A DNA stretch of 51,476 nt from Promineifilum sp. (lineage in GTDB: Bacteria; Chloroflexota; Anaerolineae; Promineifilales; Promineifilaceae). Of the stretch, positions 48,641 through 51,476 are shown in pieces. The stretch spans positions 1-51,476 of the forward strand of contig JACKBY010000025.1 in the NCBI GenBank assembly GCA_020634335.1, given 5' to 3'. The position numbers were made by a program, and so were the translations under genes. Position 1 is the stretch's first letter, and every line of letters starts with the position of its first letter. Under the pieces are notes generated by a model. The model made no database searches, had not been told where the DNA came from, and was given only the letters and a program-made list of their open reading frames with translations.

Positions 48641-50512
48641 TCACATCTGGCGCAGCGTGTCCAGGACATCGGCCACCAGATCATAGCGGCCGAATGCGGG
48701 CATAATATAAAATCCATGCACATAGGGTCGCAATGATTCGGAGATCTCTCTGGCGATCTCGACCCCTTCAGTCATCGGCTTTGCGGCTCTTCGCATCCGT
48801 TCGCGGGTATCATGCGGAATGTCGATTCCCGGGACTTCATTATGCAGGAATTCGGCGTTGCGACTATTGTACAAGGGTTTGATGCCGGCCAGGATGGGGG
48901 GCGGAGGCTCGCCGTACACGCGCTCGTAGGTTTGCACAAATTCGACGGCCGCCGCGGGATCGAACACAGGTTGTGTCAAGGCAAAATCCGCGCCGTGCTC
49001 AACCTTTTTGCGCAGCAGCTTAAGTTCCGACTCCACGTTTTTGGGCGTCAGGCTGAGCGCGCAACCGACGACGAAGGATGTGGGCAGATCAATCGATTGC
49101 CCGGCCTTATCGAGGCCGCGGTTGAATTGTGCTTTGATAAGCTCGATCAGACCCGTTGGTACGATGTCGTAGGTATCTGTCGCTTCGGGGAAGTCTCCAA
49201 TTCTCGTGGGGTCGCCCATCGTCACGAACAGATTGCGGATACCCATCGCATGGGCGGCCAACAAGTCGCCCTGGATGCGCAGTAGATTGCGCCCTCGTGT
49301 CGGGAAGTGGAGCACCGTCTCCAGACCGACATCTTTTTGTACCAGGTAGGCCGCCGCCCAAGCACTCATGCGCATCCGGGCCAGAGGACTGTCGGCCAGG
49401 TTAAGGAACGTTGCGCCCGCCTCGCGGAGCATGCGCGCGCCGGCCAACAGCCGTTCGGCAGCGATGCCCTTGGGCGGATCCATCTCAACCGTCAGGATAA
49501 GCTGCTGCGCGGCCAGGTGTTGAGCCAGGCGCGTGGGTTGATCACCAACCACCACGGTGGTTTCCGGACGGCTGAGGATACGAATCTGCGGCATGGAAAC
49601 TGTCGATTCGCCCGGAGTGTCGAGCGCTTGTCGCATCGCTTTGATATGCGCGGAGGTGGTCCCGCAACAACCGCCAATTAGATTGACTCCGGCGCTGACA
49701 TAGGCTCGCGCATAATCCCCAAAATAATCGGGCGTCGCCGGGTACATCACCCGCCCGCCCTGAATCTGCTCCGGCCAACCGGCATTCGGGGCCGCCGAGA
49801 TGGGGATATCTGGTGCAAGTTTGCGGACGACGCCGATCAATCGCAACACCTGGGCCGGGCCGCCGCTGCAATTGATACCGACGGCATCCACATCTAGCGC
49901 GGCTAGATTGGTGGCAATCGCATCAGGCGGATAGCCCAACATGGTTTTGTCGTCGCGGGTGAACGTCATTTGAACGACGATGGGGATATCGTCACTGATC
50001 GAGCGAGCAGCGGCCACAGCTGCCTCTATCTCCTTGATATCCGACATCGTCTCGACGATGATGAGGTCAACTCCCAGCGGCTCGGCCGTGACAAGAGCCT
50101 CAATTTGTTCCCGAAAGGCCTCCTGGGCTTCGTCCGACGAGACACGACCCAAGGGGGCCAAACGGACACCCAGCGGCCCCACCGAACCCGCCAACAAGGT
50201 TTCTTTGAAGGAACCGGCGATGACTCGTCGCGCCACCGCAACGGCGGCGCAATTGACCTCTTCAACCTTATCTTGCAGGCCGTATTCAGCCAGCTTGAAT
50301 CTGTTGGCGCCAAAGGTATTGGTTTCGATCAGATCAGAACCGGCATCGATATAGGAGCGGTGGATTTCCGCAACCAAAGCTGGATTGCTGAGGTTGATCA
50401 TGTCGAAAGACTGGTCAATCGGTATGCCGCGACCATGGAGCACAGTTCCAAAGGCCCCATCCATTAGTAGCGGGCCATTTTTCAGTCTTTCTTTAAATTC
50501 TTGCCGGTTCAT
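48641..50512 (-). CDS. Fusion of homocysteine S-methyltransferase and methylenetetrahydrofolate reductase
   Basis: A 623-residue two-domain enzyme. Residues 1-300 form a zinc homocysteine methyltransferase barrel: LLMDGAFGTVLHGRGI, ETNTFGANRFKL, GINCSGGPAQVL (first Cys ligand) and NLIGGCCGTTSAHIKAM (Cys-Cys ligands). Residues 330-623 are a MetF-like reductase: ILTVEMDPPKGIAAERLL, NLFVTMGDPTRIGDFPEATDTYDIVPTGLIELI, VGCALSLTP, GADFALTQPVFDP. This arrangement is known from YitJ-type proteins: it reduces methylene-THF and transfers the methyl to homocysteine. There is no B12-binding domain of MetH. The leader (50513-50760) shows no SAM riboswitch that I can recognise. Confidence 0.95.
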   Translation of the reverse strand: MNRQEFKERLKNGPLLMDGAFGTVLHGRGIPIDQSFDMINLSNPALVAEIHRSYIDAGSDLIETNTFGANRFKLAEYGLQDKVEEVNCAAVAVARRVIAGSFKETLLAGSVGPLGVRLAPLGRVSSDEAQEAFREQIEALVTAEPLGVDLIIVETMSDIKEIEAAVAAARSISDDIPIVVQMTFTRDDKTMLGYPPDAIATNLAALDVDAVGINCSGGPAQVLRLIGVVRKLAPDIPISAAPNAGWPEQIQGGRVMYPATPDYFGDYARAYVSAGVNLIGGCCGTTSAHIKAMRQALDTPGESTVSMPQIRILSRPETTVVVGDQPTRLAQHLAAQQLILTVEMDPPKGIAAERLLAGARMLREAGATFLNLADSPLARMRMSAWAAAYLVQKDVGLETVLHFPTRGRNLLRIQGDLLAAHAMGIRNLFVTMGDPTRIGDFPEATDTYDIVPTGLIELIKAQFNRGLDKAGQSIDLPTSFVVGCALSLTPKNVESELKLLRKKVEHGADFALTQPVFDPAAAVEFVQTYERVYGEPPPPILAGIKPLYNSRNAEFLHNEVPGIDIPHDTRERMRRAAKPMTEGVEIAREISESLRPYVHGFYIMPAFGRYDLVADVLDTLRQM

Positions 50513-50760
50513 AAATTGCGCTTCACTCTTTTTTCGATTGTTATCATATAAATAAGGGGTCTGGAATTTTCACTATTTTCCCGATTGCCCTTATTAGAAA
50601 ACTGTGAATCCCTCTTCTGCTTAAATAGACTATAGCAATCAATCTTAAGAGGCCACTGTCGTTGGCAAAACCAGTTTGAAGTCTGTAACTTCAGCTACAT
50701 CGTCGCGACGATGCTGAACCGTCTGACTGCGAATAGATCCATCACCATCATCGCGACAAT
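50513..50760. promoter_or_regulatory. Intergenic region upstream of the methyltransferase/MTHFR gene
   Basis: No gene is seen. On the minus strand TAATAAGGG and CCCTTATT can form the base of a hairpin in the 5' leader (about 50557-50596). Farther up, a palindromic element lies at 50690-50718: TTCAG - ATCGTCGCGACGAT - CTGAA, with a perfect 14-bp core (50699-50712). It may be an operator or the 3' end structure of the LCP gene. Confidence 0.4.
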
Positions 50761-51476
50761 TTAATTGCCGAAAAGCTCCTGAATGAGCGGCATGGCCAAT
50801 TCCGAGTTGAGCAACAAGACCGAGGCACCGCCTGGAGTACGATAACTGGTCACGTAGTCCTGGTCCAGCACCTCGTTGCGCATATTTTCGGACGGTATGT
50901 CGCCCACCGTTTTAGCCAGGCGCAAAATCTGGTCCAGGCTCAGATCGGTCCGAATTCCACCCTCGACCTCACGATACAAGGACGGCGCGTTTAACAACAT
51001 CTTCCCCAATCCCAACTGGAGGGCCTTGCTGCGAGCAGCAAACAGCACCTGCTGTTGTCGATAAGCACGATTGAAATCGCTATCCGCGTGACGGGTGCGC
51101 GCATACTTCAGCGCCGTTTGGCCGTCAAAGTGTTGCAACCCGGCGGGAATATAAAGGGGATCATATCCGAAATCCATATCGGGGTAGGAGGGATCATTGA
51201 TGTCATAGGGAACCTGAACGTCAATACCTTCCAATAAATCAATAATCCGGACAAACGCATTGAAATCGACCAGGACAAAATGGTCTACCGGGATGCCCAA
51301 ATTCGAATACACCGTTTGCATGGCGAGCGCTGCGCCGTCGAGATAGTCACCATCCCGAGCACCATATACCAGCGCCGTATTGATACGATCCTGTCCATAG
51401 CCGGGTATTTCCACGTATAAGTCACGTGGTACCGACAAGATGGTTGCCGTGTCAGCTGCCGGGTCGATGGAAACAA
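50761..51476 (-). CDS. LytR-CpsA-Psr (LCP) family protein, C-terminal part (N-terminus beyond the window)
   Basis: The frame is open to the right edge. The visible part begins VSIDPAADTATILSVPRDLYVEIPGYGQDRIN, where SVPRD and the RIN residues bind the polyprenyl-pyrophosphate head group, continues with DHFVLVDFNAFVRIIDLLEGIDVQVPYDI, and has the signature GLQHFDGQTALKYARTRHADSDFNRAYRQQQVL (Arg residues of the active site). LCP enzymes attach teichoic acids or other glycopolymers to peptidoglycan. The membrane anchor is presumably upstream, outside the window. Together with the LysM and M23 proteins it suggests a peptidoglycan-bearing, monoderm-like envelope. Confidence 0.93.
   Translation of the reverse strand, partial: VSIDPAADTATILSVPRDLYVEIPGYGQDRINTALVYGARDGDYLDGAALAMQTVYSNLGIPVDHFVLVDFNAFVRIIDLLEGIDVQVPYDINDPSYPDMDFGYDPLYIPAGLQHFDGQTALKYARTRHADSDFNRAYRQQQVLFAARSKALQLGLGKMLLNAPSLYREVEGGIRTDLSLDQILRLAKTVGDIPSENMRNEVLDQDYVTSYRTPGGASVLLLNSELAMPLIQELFGN

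Noticed and set aside
50513..50760. SAM or cobalamin riboswitch before the methyltransferase/MTHFR gene
   Set aside because: No S-box, SAM-II or B12-box core sequence could be found on the minus strand; only simple hairpins are visible.

Overview
ORGANISM. The window reads as a chromosomal fragment of a moderately GC-rich bacterium, most plausibly a member of the Chloroflexota (Anaerolineae-like); this is inference from gene content, not from a marker gene. Support comes from a T-box-controlled serS, a chlD-type chelatase gene, NarL/HisKA_3 signalling genes, LysM/TIM-barrel secreted proteins with Pro/Thr/Ser linkers, an LCP protein, an orphan sugar-type binding lipoprotein and near-consensus sigma70 promoters (several are TTGACA-like, 16-18 bp spacer, TATAAT-like). 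No insertion sequence, phage module, rRNA or CRISPR array was seen. One tRNA (Leu, CAG) is present.

LAYOUT. 1-2.1 kb (+): end of a wax-ester/DGAT acyltransferase, a SpoU RNA methyltransferase, dnaN. 2.1-4.2 kb (-): one chlD-like chelatase gene split into two reading frames at an A-run; the layout matches programmed -1 frameshifting. 4.3-6.75 kb (-): aromatic amino acid operon aroH - DAHP synthase - beta-propeller protein, preceded by a promoter, a short leader ORF with a run of seven Phe/Tyr codons and an intrinsic terminator, i.e. a transcription attenuator. 6.8-9.5 kb (-): binding lipoprotein and ParB-like protein. 9.5-12.2 kb (+): psuG, then a serine T-box leader and serS. 12.3-17.7 kb (-): a three-GAF, two-PAS histidine kinase and three NarL-type regulators (one complete, one receiver-only, one with a degenerate receiver); two of these share a conserved upstream motif. 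17.9-23.1 kb (-): envelope/stress cluster (YihY, M48 protease, membrane protein, DUF3618 protein, holin-like protein, LEA-like protein, SRPBCC protein). 23.3-29.9 kb (-): M23 peptidase, a repeat protein of unknown role, tRNA-Leu, tandem RNase H, FprA-type reductase, CBS-domain protein, LysM glycosidase. 30-35.5 kb (+): cystathionine beta-synthase and a MoxR-DUF58-DUF4129 operon. 35.5-38.2 kb: pyrG (-) with an upstream attenuator-like terminator, and a divergent SDR. 38.2-44.5 kb: possible photo-oxidative group (SRPBCC, CrtI-like desaturase, frameshifted MOSC gene) behind an operator of tandem 11-bp repeats, a SanA/YdcF protein, a renalase-like oxidase and a GH-A secreted protein. 44.5-51.5 kb: UvrD-like helicase (+), zwf, a homocysteine methyltransferase/MTHFR fusion and the C-terminal part of an LCP protein (-).

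HOW IT FITS. The strongest signals are regulatory: ribosome-mediated attenuation of the chorismate-to-Phe/Tyr branch, a serine T-box, a recoding site that would make two chelatase subunits from one gene, a possible pyrG attenuator and an operator resembling those of B12-dependent light regulators. All are read from sequence by eye; no folding or database search was run.
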